Shown: piece after piece, positions 57,301 to 64,000 of the stretch | How positions within the stretch are numbered: the stretch's first letter is position 1 | Layout: each line of letters opens with the position of its first letter | Source of the DNA: Pristionchus mayeri | Taxonomy: Eukaryota; Nematoda; Chromadorea; Rhabditida; Neodiplogasteridae | DNA: 64,000 nt | Direction of reading: 5' to 3' | Assembly (NCBI GenBank): GCA_036245805.1 | Contig: BTRK01000004.1 | Coordinates: forward strand, 4,092,001-4,156,000 | Program-made: the position numbers and the translations under genes | Notes under the pieces: model-generated | What the model saw: the letters and a program-made list of their open reading frames with translations, nothing else | The model's database searches: none | What the model was told of the DNA's origin: nothing

Positions 57301-60134
57301 GGGGTGCAGTGGCGAAGGGTGCCTCAACTGGAGGACGATGGTCGGAGGAGGAGAAGAGACTGCATATTAACATCCTGGAGATGAAGGCAGCCTTCTTCGG
57401 TCTCTGTTGCTTTGCACGGGACCTTTCCGGTGGTACCATTCGGCTTGAGTTGGATAACACCTCTTCCGTGTACTATCTAAATCAAAGGGGAGGAATGAGA
57501 AGTTCTCAACTGGATCTCCTCGCCCGGAATATTTGGGAGTGGGCTTTCTCAAGATCCCTCTGGATTACGGCCCACCACCTTCCGGGGGTAGATAATGTAC
57601 AAGCGGATTTTGAATCCAGACATTTCTCGGATTCAGCCGAATGTTCCCTAAATAGGGATGTTACGGAGGAATTGTTTAGTTCTTTCGGAGAACCATCGGT
57701 TGACCTTTTCGCTTCTCGCTTGAATTTTAAATGCGAGCGATTCTATTCCTTTCGGCCGAATCCCTTGGCTTCAGGAACGGACTCCATAAACTGCGAACTG
57801 GTCGGGCCTCTTCGTTTACGCATTTGCTCCCTTCAATCTCGTGGGAAGGGTAGTCGCAAGGTGAGACGGGAGGGCCCTCGTTGATTGTGATCGCACCATT
57901 ATGGCCTGCACAGCCGTGGTTTCCGCTTCTCAAGGAAGCATCGATTCCTCCTCGCCTGTTACCGCAGAGGAAGGACCTGGTGTTGGATCCGTCAGGGGAT
58001 TCACACCCAATGCCAATGAGTGTGCTTCGTCTTGCAGTTCGGAAGATTTAAGAGAGTTTCTCTCATCTTCCGGCCTCTCCGACATAGCAATAAACGCAGT
58101 TCTATCATCGTGGTCGCCTAATACAGTGAAACAATACAACAGTGCATTGAAACACTGGGGTAGTTTCTGTTCCGCCACAGGTAGTTCTGGCCAGTGGGGC
58201 GGGTAGTTTCCTTCTTAGAGGATATGGGTAGTATCGCAGGCTTGTCTCTAAAGGATCTTACGCTTAAATTGATCCTTGCTCTGACGTCTCCTCTCAGAGT
58301 CTCGGAGTTAGCTAGACTCTCTCTGGATTCGATGCAGGAGGCTAGTGATCGTATTATCTTTCACTTGGAGTTCATGAACAAGAATCGAAGGTTGGGTAGG
58401 CCTCAGAAGGCTTGCTTTGATTCTTTTTCGAATAAGAATTTATGTCCTGTTAGGAATATAAAACAATATATTTCTCGTACGAGTGAGTATAGGGGCACTG
58501 AGAGATGCCTTATACTCTCTTATACTCGTCCTCATGCTCGAGTTTCCTCGGCCACCATAGCGCGATGGCTTTGCATGATTCTGTCTAGGACAGGAATAGA
58601 TAGTTCTTATTCGGCACATAGCACTCGAGCTGCGGCTTCGTCCGATTGCGCCCGCAGGGTCTATCTGGTCAGACCATTCTAGCCGCAGCATCCTGGGCTC
58701 CCTCTGGTTCCGCCTTCAAGGCATATTACCATAGGGATGTGAATGAGACGTCATTCTCCAGGGCTGTACTCACTACAAGGTGTGTTGAAGAAGCTATTGT
58801 GATTGATTGAGCAGTGTAGTATAATAGTATATTATGCTAGACAAACGAAGTTTGTTGACGTATAATATCTATTATGCTTCACTGCGAAAGCAATCACATA
58901 CCCACCCGGAGTTGCGGTAGTCAAGGGTCCTTCATCACCTCACTCTCCCACCCTAATTGTAGTTAAGTACAGTAATACATTGCCGTGATACGACAGGTCA
59001 CAAGGCATTCAGATCTATGAGATCGCACAAGTCATCATCGTCAAGGCCTAAGACAGGTTCAAAGAACCAGATGGCCAAGGCTCCCAAGGAGAGGGCAAAA
59101 GCAGACAAGAGATAAGGATCGAATCTCGATAAAGAGAATTCTCCGTTTTGTTCTCACGTGTGTATTTTGTTGGGGCTCGCTCTAAAGAGCAAATGATGGC
59201 GAAGAAGAGGAACTCGGCCTATTTATAGGCAGAGGGATAATTTAATTATCGTTGTGATGACGTGTCTTAAAATCCCTCATTTCTCTCTCTCGCGGGCGAG
59301 AGGAGAGGTGGTCAGCCTCGGCCTCCTCTTCCTTCCTTCGCCCGTGTGTTTTCTTTAGAGGGGCTGGCTTTCGGGACGCAATAGCTATTGTGATTGCTTT
59401 GAAGCATAATAAATGAAGCATAATAAATATGAAGCATAATAAATATTATACGCAGTGAAGCATAATAAATATTATACGTCAACAAACTTCGTTTGTCTAG
59501 CATAATATACTATTCTCCTATAGATATGCATGAACCTTCATCAATAGTGTGATCTTTGATCTTTGATCTTCTATCTCTGCAGGACGCCCTCTTCCGACGG
59601 ACTGACCACCGACGGCGCTACTACCGACGGCACCACTACGGGTACGCAAGCTCTGCCCACTCCAGGCCCGCCTTTTTGGATTGATCTTTGATCTTTTCCA
59701 GGCGGCGATGCCAGTCCCGCGAGCAAGAAGACGCCCGCCAAGAAGCCGTCGCCGTCGACGCGCGCCAAGCCGAAAAAGTGGTGAGAAAGGGGCGGGCTTG
59801 AGAAGGGGCGGAGTCAGGTCAGGGCCCGTTCAGGCAACACGTGCCCTCTGCCTCGACCTACGAGGAGACGCACTTCGAGAACTTTGAAAACGACGGCGGC
59901 GCGCAACCTGCGCGCACCAAGTGAGAGAAAAGGGGCGGACCCTGAAAGAAAATGGGCGGAGCTTGCTGCAGGATGAAGACTCGCAAGCTGCAGTGGTCGC
60001 GCGAGACCGTGACCGAGGGCGAGGCATCGCAGCCTGCTTCAGCCGATGAGAGCAGCGCCGGAGAGCACAGACTGAGTGGAGAGATGACGTCTGGTCTCTG
60101 GTCTTTGGTCTTTGATCTTAAATCTGATCTTTGA
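54349..60134 (+). CDS. Seven-exon host gene, 177-aa Lys/Ser/Thr-rich protein of unknown function
   Basis: Proposed exons are 54,349-54,358, 54,412-54,487, 54,557-54,616, 59,583-59,641, 59,702-59,780, 59,834-59,920 and 59,972-60,134. Every junction has a GT donor and an AG acceptor (six of six), and all six phases (1,2,2,1,2,2) agree, leaving an open frame of 534 nt with stop. The protein starts MAKDNPPVVRSQKS and is hydrophilic. It has a T/G/D-rich stretch encoded by exon 4, a basic patch (SKKTPAKKPSPSTRAKPKK) that could be a nuclear localisation signal, an acidic-aromatic segment (EETHFENFEND) and a KLQWSRETV segment. The last resembles the KVEW-type phosphatase-1 docking motif, but this is weak. 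No signal peptide or membrane span is visible. Intron 3 contains the whole DIRS element. The 3' end is uncertain: splicing from a GT near 60,087 to TTGATAG at 60,137 would give a different C-terminus. I do not recognise the family. Confidence 0.75.
54715..54932. repeat. DIRS left inverted terminal repeat
   Basis: This 218-bp repeat pairs base for base with 59,179-59,396 (positions always sum to 114,111), with no indel and few mismatches. It contains CCTATAAATAGG, a TATA-like palindrome at about 54,883-54,894, and a downstream GCTCTTTAGAGC palindrome near the inner edge. It is likely to carry the promoter. Confidence 0.92.
55120..55445 (+). repeat. Minisatellite inside the DIRS element
   Basis: Imperfect repeats of about 30 and 60 bp alternate CCCTTCGGGTCAG with GGATTCCCACTGAGTACTGTA. 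Many units are small palindromes around CCCTTCGGG. They sit in the long leader between the left terminal repeat and the coding region. Open frames in it are an artefact of the repeat. Confidence 0.75.
55446..56420 (+). other. DIRS leader or decayed first open frame, no recognisable gag
   Basis: DIRS elements usually carry a gag-like frame upstream of the reverse transcriptase. Here the sequence is interrupted by stops in all frames. A Ser/Arg-rich open frame covers 56,218-56,496 but matches no gag motif I know. Either the frame is decayed or it is too diverged to see. Confidence 0.45.
56421..58051 (+). pseudogene. DIRS reverse transcriptase/RNase H, disrupted
   Basis: This would copy the element's RNA into DNA and degrade the template. 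Reading starts upstream of 56,463 (VWVSRIFSVPK), but the next codon is TAG (56,454-56,456) where the family has KKDG; a single AAG-to-TAG change explains it. The frame is then open to about 57,795. Counted from 56,463 as residue 1, the catalytic signals are D42 in KIDLEKAYFQIP, YLDD at 106-109, then RNase H D274 (QSDASRKGWG), E306 (NILEMKAA), D331 (LELDNTS) and D382 (QADFESR). The tail PSVDLFASRLN is typical of DIRS. Frameshifts near 57,795 and 57,860 are needed to follow the conserved end (WSGLFVYAFAPF, then APLWPAQPWFPLL), which stops at 58,051. The catalytic residues are preserved, so decay is recent. Confidence 0.88.
57901..58810 (+). pseudogene. DIRS tyrosine recombinase, disrupted
   Basis: This is the integrase-equivalent of the element. 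The frame overlaps the reverse transcriptase end by about 150 bp in another frame, as usual in DIRS. The N-terminal core-binding part (SWSPNTVKQYNSALKHWGSF) is in one frame to about 58,200. The catalytic part is in a second frame from about 58,195, with the first Arg in TSPLRVSEL and HSTR (the H-x-x-R box) near 58,617-58,631. A third frame from about 58,650 gives the end, with FKAYYHRD holding the nucleophile Tyr (58,727-58,729), and a stop at 58,808. Compared with family members, the linker between the core-binding and catalytic parts looks about 80 residues too short, suggesting an internal deletion near 58,195-58,260. All four expected catalytic signals are still readable. Confidence 0.85.
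58793..58897. repeat. DIRS internal complementary region
   Basis: The first part (58,793-58,825, containing GATTGAGCAGTGTAGTATAA) is the reverse complement of the left end. The second part (58,823-58,897, containing AGACAAACGAAGTTTGTTGA) is the reverse complement of the right extension. The two overlap by three bases. In DIRS1 replication models this region templates the joining of the ends into a circle. The right extension carries extra copies of GAAGCATAATAAAT that the internal region lacks. The end of the recombinase frame runs into this region. Confidence 0.88.
58898..59178. other. DIRS 3' region, non-coding
   Basis: Between the internal complementary region and the right terminal repeat there is about 280 bp with no recognisable coding content. 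Confidence 0.5.
59179..59396. repeat. DIRS right inverted terminal repeat
   Basis: This is the inverted partner of 54,715-54,932. Because it also contains the TATA-like palindrome, it could drive antisense transcription into the element or outward into intron 3. Confidence 0.92.
59397..59514. repeat. DIRS right extension with GAAGCATAATAAAT repeats
   Basis: Four near-identical copies of GAAGCATAATAAAT lie between 59,400 and 59,475. They are followed by sequence complementary to the internal region, up to the element end near 59,514. Confidence 0.75.
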
Positions 60135-60706
60135 TAGATGGTCTCCGATTTTACTTCTGTTTATGAGAGACTATCTGAGTGAATGAAATTACGGTTGGCA
60201 CTAGCGAAAAATTGAATTCCTCCAAACTTGGCATACATGTACTACTCAGAGAGTATAGCTCAGTAGTGGTTTATTTAGTGTTCTAGATCAAGCTCTAGGA
60301 AATGCGATGCACTTTATTCCAAAAACCTAAATTTTCGAACTTTGCCATTTCGCAACCGATCCGAACGGTTGATACCTCTAAAAATGCAGAATATTCTGCC
60401 GATGATACCTGCAAAGTGTCATAGTAATTGGATAAAAGCTCTTGAGAAAAAAGCGAAAATTCGAAAAATTTCACGTTCGTTGTATTTTATCAAGTTCGCA
60501 TGGGAGGAGTTGGACCATTTTCTTTCATTCAATTTGTAGCTCTAGTTACTAACTATCTATTAGCAAATAATAATTAAAATTTAAAAATAACGTTCTGAGA
60601 AAATGGCAAACAACGGTCGGCAACTTGAAATAAAGTCACTTCGTGATAACGATGAAGTACTACCGTAACCCAAACGAACTGGAGGAAAATAGTTCGAAAG
60701 CTATAG
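60135..60706. other. AT-rich stretch after the host gene, nothing recognised
   Basis: This probably includes the 3' untranslated region of the split gene. I see no clear AATAAA close to the stop. A 65-codon open frame (60,342-60,539) is Lys/Ile-rich and unconvincing. Confidence 0.4.
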
Positions 60707-60900
60707 AATACGCAGCTCTCGATGAGGGAAATCAACTAGCGTCAACAAAATTTTGAAATGCACTTGCGCGCGCCAGAGCGCTAATGGCAAATTTTTCGAG
60801 AGGTTACGGTAGTTATTTAGCATTAGCGCTCTGGCGCGCGCGAGTGAATATCGAAATGTTGTTGACGCTATTTGATTTCCCTCAGTGAGTGCTGCGTATC
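60707..60900. mobile_element. MITE-like palindrome, about 194 bp
   Basis: Arms of about 80 bp (from TACGCAG at 60,709 and to CTGCGTATC at 60,900) are inverted copies. Shared internal blocks are GAGGGAAATCAA, TAGCGTCAACAA and CGCGCGCCAGAGCGCTAATG. The loop of about 35 bp includes GAGGTTACGGTAG. This fits a short non-autonomous DNA transposon; no target duplication was assigned. Confidence 0.75.
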
Positions 60901-60936
60901 ATAGGTGTCCAGAAATGGCGGCGAGGGGGGTGCTGC

Positions 60937-62077
60937 GCACCGCCTCACATGTGAGGCGGTGCGCAAGCATGAATGGTAAAATCGATAATAAGTCATGGTA
61001 GGTCAAGACTAAGTACCGTACCCAATCGATAGTACAGTACATCCAGATACCGTATATGGCTACCGTAACCCTCGAGCACCACTAACTGACTTTATTTCCA
61101 AAAAATCAAAGTACCGAACCCAACTGAAATAATCAAAGTACCGTAACCAATCGATGGTACAGTACCCCAAAATACCGTATACCGCTACCGTAACCCCGGA
61201 ATATCGCGAACTAACTTTATTTTTATAAAAATAAATTACCATGACCAATCGATAGTACAGTACCCCCAGATACCGTATACCACTACCGTAACCTACCGTA
61301 ACCTTGCGCAACCCTCGAATATCGCAAACTAACTTTATTTTAAAAAAAATATGGTACCGTGCCCAATCGATTCTACAGTACCCAAGTAACTACCGTACCC
61401 CAGTTCCGTGGGTCAGATCCAGTTCCTTGGGTCAAACATTTTTCTAAAAATTTCATGCATTTTTCTAAAAATCCTAAATCGATAATAAAATGATTCGACA
61501 GTAATTATGTATACGGAAATATAATTTACATTAATTTTATTTTCGATTTTGTATTTTTAGAAAAAAATGTTTGACCCAAGGAACTGGATCTGACCCACGG
61601 AACTGGGTTACGGTAGTTACTTGGGTACGGTAGAATCGATTGGGACCGGTACCAGGACTTTTAAAAATAAAGTTAGTTTGCGATATTCGAGGGTTGCGCA
61701 AGGTTACGGTAGGTTACGGTAGTGGTATACGATATCTGGGGGTACTGTACTATCGATTGGTCATGGTAATTAATTTTTATTAAAATAAAGTTAGTTCGCG
61801 ATATTCCGGGGTTACGGTAGCGGTATACGGTATTTTGGGGTACTGTACCATCGATTGGTTACGGTACTTTGATTATTTCATTTGGGTTCGGTACTTTGAT
61901 TTTTTGGAAATAAAGTCAGTTAGTGGTGCTCGAGGGTTACGGTAGCCATATACGGTATCTGGAGGTACTGTACTATCGATTGGGTACGGTACTTAGTCTT
62001 GACCTACCATGACTTATTATCGATTTTACCATGACCCCTATTCATGCTTGCGCACCGCCTCACATGTGAGGCGGTGC
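60937..62077. mobile_element. Giant palindrome, about 1.14 kb, with modular arms
   Basis: The left arm (60,937-61,450) and right arm (61,554-62,077) are inverted copies with few differences by eye, including an 8-bp indel near the outer end. The spacer is about 105 bp and AT-rich. Each arm opens with the perfect 22-bp palindrome at 60,939-60,960 (and 62,054-62,075), built on CCTCACATGTGAGG. It then contains about three tandem modules of roughly 100-120 bp sharing CAATCGATAGTACAGTACC, CCGTATACC, CTACCGTAACC and AACTAACTTTATTT. No coding capacity is evident. The structure fits a fold-back transposon or a very large MITE and would form a near-complete hairpin as RNA or single-stranded DNA. Confidence 0.85.
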
Positions 62078-62089
62078 TCTGGTATTTTT

Positions 62090-62222
62090 TTACCAGTGGG
62101 ATCCCAGTGGATTTACCAGTGGGGTCCAGGCTTGTAAACCACTGGTAAATCCACTGGGATTCAACTGGTAAAGCAAATCCACTGGGATCCCACTGGTAAA
62201 TCCCACTGTGTTCCCACTGGGG
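62090..62222. repeat. ACCAGTGGG/CCCACTGGT inverted repeat cluster
   Basis: The 9-10 bp motif TACCAGTGGG and its complement occur about ten times in 130 bp in both orientations (for example 62,091, 62,114, 62,139 and 62,189), with ATCCCAGTGG and CCACTGGGAT as larger partners. Several alternative hairpins are possible. It directly abuts the giant palindrome. Confidence 0.75.
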
Positions 62223-63690
62223 GATGATTCCTCGTCGCTTGCCATGAACCCCAGTGAATGAATGAATGCTTCTTTATCAACAGGAAATCAAAATTGAATA
62301 GGAGTAGCTTCTAACAATTGAATCCGTAGTGGAAACATCAGTAACAGTAACAATATGATATAACAATGGTTATCAGTATTTACATCTTTTGGAGAGTTGC
62401 GAATTCGCTCTTCTCATCACAAATCTTCTTCTCGAATGGGCTTTCATACTTTACAGGCCTCAACACCACGCTACCACCTTCTGTATCCGCATTTTCATCC
62501 AAAATGCAACTTTTGGTATTGTGATCCTCGCTAAAAGAAAATACTTTCAGACGTTTCTTGCCAAGTTTCTAGTCATCTTACTGTGTTACTGTATCTCTCT
62601 TCTTCCTCTTCTTGGGTGCAGGTCCAGAGTGTCCCAGAAATTTGCTGCTCACACTGAATCATTCTATATGCATATATTCGATTATTTTATTGCATAATCA
62701 AAGTTTTCTAAATTTTTTTCATACAAATTAAGAAAAAGATCATTTATCAACTTTTTATTGAACATACTGTAGAACCGTACCTAAAGAGGGGCTTCAAGAT
62801 GGTCACATTTTGTTTGTTTTCATTTAATTAGTTTTGCCTTGTTTATTGTTTTGCTTTGTTTACTTATTGATTGTGCTATTGCTACTCTTCCATTTGCAGT
62901 AGTTCTGAATGATTTGCGCAAATATACCGCTCGCGATTCTCGACGACGGATGTGCGCCACTTCGCCAAAGTGGCGCACATCTATCGTTGAGAAATCTCAG
63001 TATCTTCTTAATTTCAGCTTATATGCTTGGGCGAATTATGAAGGCGCATGGTCGGCACCGGCGGCGGAATATCAGAGAAGTGCTTACGTCCTTTAAATAT
63101 AAAAACAGCGGATTAGGTATATACATGAAGCAGTTTAGTAATTTAGTTTCGAAAACGGCAGCATTTGAGCAAAAGTAGTCCTCTAAACATACTGAATCAA
63201 TTGATGCTAGTTGCAAGATATCCCGAGTTGATCCGTAATAGTTTTGAAACTCCCGACACCGAGTTGGATCTTGGCTGCTTTCTCTTTGAATGCTCTTTTC
63301 CTGGATGTAGTAAGAAATAGTGCAAAATTAGACTCCGTAATTCATTTTTTGAGCTCTATTAATCTATGTTAGTCATTTTGTATGAATGTCAATAATAACA
63401 ACGTTTCTTGCTAAATTTTTCAGCATCGTAAGTAAATCTGTAACTATTTTTTCGCTGATTTTAGAACTTTTTTCGAAGGAAAAGCGCAGGGAAAGCTTAG
63501 TAAAAAAGTCAGCTGTTATTTTTTACATATTTTTATCAAATTGACTTATAATGAAAACTTTCCAATTTTTCAGACAAAATACCTACATAGATAAAGAGCT
63601 CAAATAATGAGTTGGGACCACTCATAGATCAGTTTTGCACTATTTGTAGCTAGCTTTGCGAAAACAGCGCTCAAAAATATGCTTAAAAAT
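62223..63690. other. AT-rich region without a recognised gene
   Basis: Short open frames (for example 62,389-62,697 and 62,839-63,178 plus) lack recognisable motifs, and their frames are not supported by splice structure I can see. One strong hairpin lies at 62,935-62,997 (listed separately). Confidence 0.45.
62935..62997. other. Strong hairpin, 14-bp perfect stem extended to about 28 bp
   Basis: GATGTGCGCCACTT (62,949-62,962) pairs perfectly with AAGTGGCGCACATC (62,968-62,981) around the loop CGCCA. The stem continues outward imperfectly (GATTCTCGACGACG against TATCGTTGAGAAATC). Total length is about 63 nt, in the size range of a microRNA precursor or a tiny palindromic repeat. Nothing else supports either reading. 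Confidence 0.5.
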
Positions 63691-63744
63691 AAAGAATGGG
63701 GGGGGGGTTACGAAAACAGTTCCTTTGGTTGTCTTGGATAGATA

Positions 63745-64000
63745 AGCGAAAGGGAGCGAGGAGAGAGAAGGGAAGAGGGGGAGTTGAGGTTAACACTGGA
63801 AGGGTGAGTGGATGGTACTGATTAAACGTGAGGTTCGAGTCTATTGATTTGATCTGGCCAGAGGGAGAGGGAGGACGCACATGGGGGAGAAGGGAAGAGA
63901 GGGGAGTTGAGGCCAAGACTGGAGGAGTGATACAGATTGAAACGTGGGAGGTTCGAGTCTATTGGTTTGATCTGGCCAGAGGGAGAGGGAGGAAGCACAT
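63745..64000. repeat. Start of a tandem repeat, unit about 118-123 bp
   Basis: Two units share AGAAGGGAAGAG, GAGTTGAGG, ACTGGA, AACGTG, GGTTCGAGTCTATTG and TTTGATCTGGCCAGAGGGAG. GAGTTGA is at 63,781 and 63,904 (123 bp apart), and GTTCGAGTCT is at 63,833 and 63,951 (118 bp apart). The second unit reaches the window edge, so the array probably continues beyond it. Confidence 0.82.

Larger units (their letters stand above)
54695..59514 (+). mobile_element. DIRS1-type tyrosine-recombinase retrotransposon, degenerate
   Basis: The element has the architecture known for DIRS1. It has inverted terminal repeats of 218 bp (54,715-54,932 and 59,179-59,396), a short left extension (about 20 bp), a longer right extension (about 118 bp), and an internal complementary region (58,793-58,897) that is the reverse complement of the two ends joined. 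A three-base overlap (ATT/AAT) at that junction sets the ends at about 54,695 and 59,514. Reverse transcriptase/RNase H and tyrosine recombinase frames overlap, as in the family. No integrase or protease is present. It lies in intron 3 of the host gene in the same orientation. Broken frames mean this copy could move only with help from another. Confidence 0.9.
54617..59582 (+). other. Intron 3 of the host gene, expanded by a DIRS insertion
   Basis: The donor is GTCAGT at 54,617 and the acceptor CTCTGCAG ends at 59,582. Without the transposon the intron would be about 146 bp (54,617-54,694 plus 59,515-59,582). The other five introns are 53, 69, 60, 53 and 51 bp. The repeated TTTGATCT string near the 3' end also occurs before the acceptor of intron 4. 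Confidence 0.72.

Noticed and set aside
54714..59397. LTR retrotransposon of the Gypsy or Copia kind
   Set aside because: The terminal repeats are inverted, there is no integrase or protease, and a tyrosine recombinase is present, so DIRS fits and LTR classes do not.
61060..61311. 83-codon minus-strand frame
   Set aside because: It is a translation of the repeated modules in the giant palindrome arm, with no family resemblance.
63833..63961. tRNA-type B box (GGTTCGAGTCT) suggesting a tRNA or SINE
   Set aside because: No A box at a proper distance and no cloverleaf can be folded. The match repeats only because the tandem unit repeats.

Overview
The window reads as eukaryotic, invertebrate, repeat-rich DNA, most likely from a nematode. 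That is an inference from one gene with very short introns (about 50-70 bp, GT...CAG), an intact mariner, and palindromic repeats built on CTACCGTAACC-type motifs. No ribosomal, tRNA or otherwise diagnostic marker gene fixes the species. There are no bacterial-style operons or CRISPR arrays.

Region 1 (1 to about 47,606) is one uninterrupted satellite array of about 61-63 bp monomers, roughly 760 copies. The + strand is rich in G and T. Three main monomer classes are mixed: one with CACTTGTAGGTCGTTGACGC, one with TTACTTTTGGATCGTTGGTG, and a hybrid with a short ATGCTGTTAC junction. They are arranged in nested higher-order repeats of 308, 556, 724, 1,540, 1,975 and 4,768 bp, plus a displaced duplication of about 5.5 kb. 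Poly-G tracts of 10-16 bases recur at one monomer junction. Long open frames here are artefacts of the 63-bp (21-codon) period.

Region 2 (47,607-50,204) is mostly unique sequence with no gene I can recognise. It holds minor diverged repeats and a solitary mariner-type terminus. Region 3 (50,205-51,446) is a structurally complete mariner: TA target duplication, perfect 27-bp terminal inverted repeats and an uninterrupted 342-aa DD34D transposase on the minus strand. Region 4 (52,088-53,588) is a large palindromic, fold-back-like element with 545-bp arms.

Region 5 (54,349-60,134) is the only convincing host gene: seven small GC-rich exons whose phases all agree, giving a 177-aa Lys/Ser/Thr-rich protein of unknown function. 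Its third intron is swollen by a 4.8-kb DIRS1-type tyrosine-recombinase retrotransposon (about 54,695-59,514). The element has 218-bp inverted terminal repeats, an internal complementary region that joins copies of both ends, a reverse transcriptase/RNase H reading frame and a tyrosine recombinase. Both coding frames are broken (an in-frame stop, frameshifts and a probable internal deletion), so this copy is non-autonomous.

Region 6 (60,135-64,000) is non-coding as far as I can see. It is packed with palindromes: a 194-bp MITE-like repeat, a palindrome of about 1.14 kb with arms of about 515-525 bp made of repeated modules, an ACCAGTGGG repeat cluster, a 63-nt hairpin, and the start of a tandem repeat of about 120 bp running off the right edge.

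The most interesting points are the DIRS1 architecture inside a host intron, the layered homogenisation of the satellite, the intact mariner, and the two giant palindromes, which are likely sources of double-stranded RNA.
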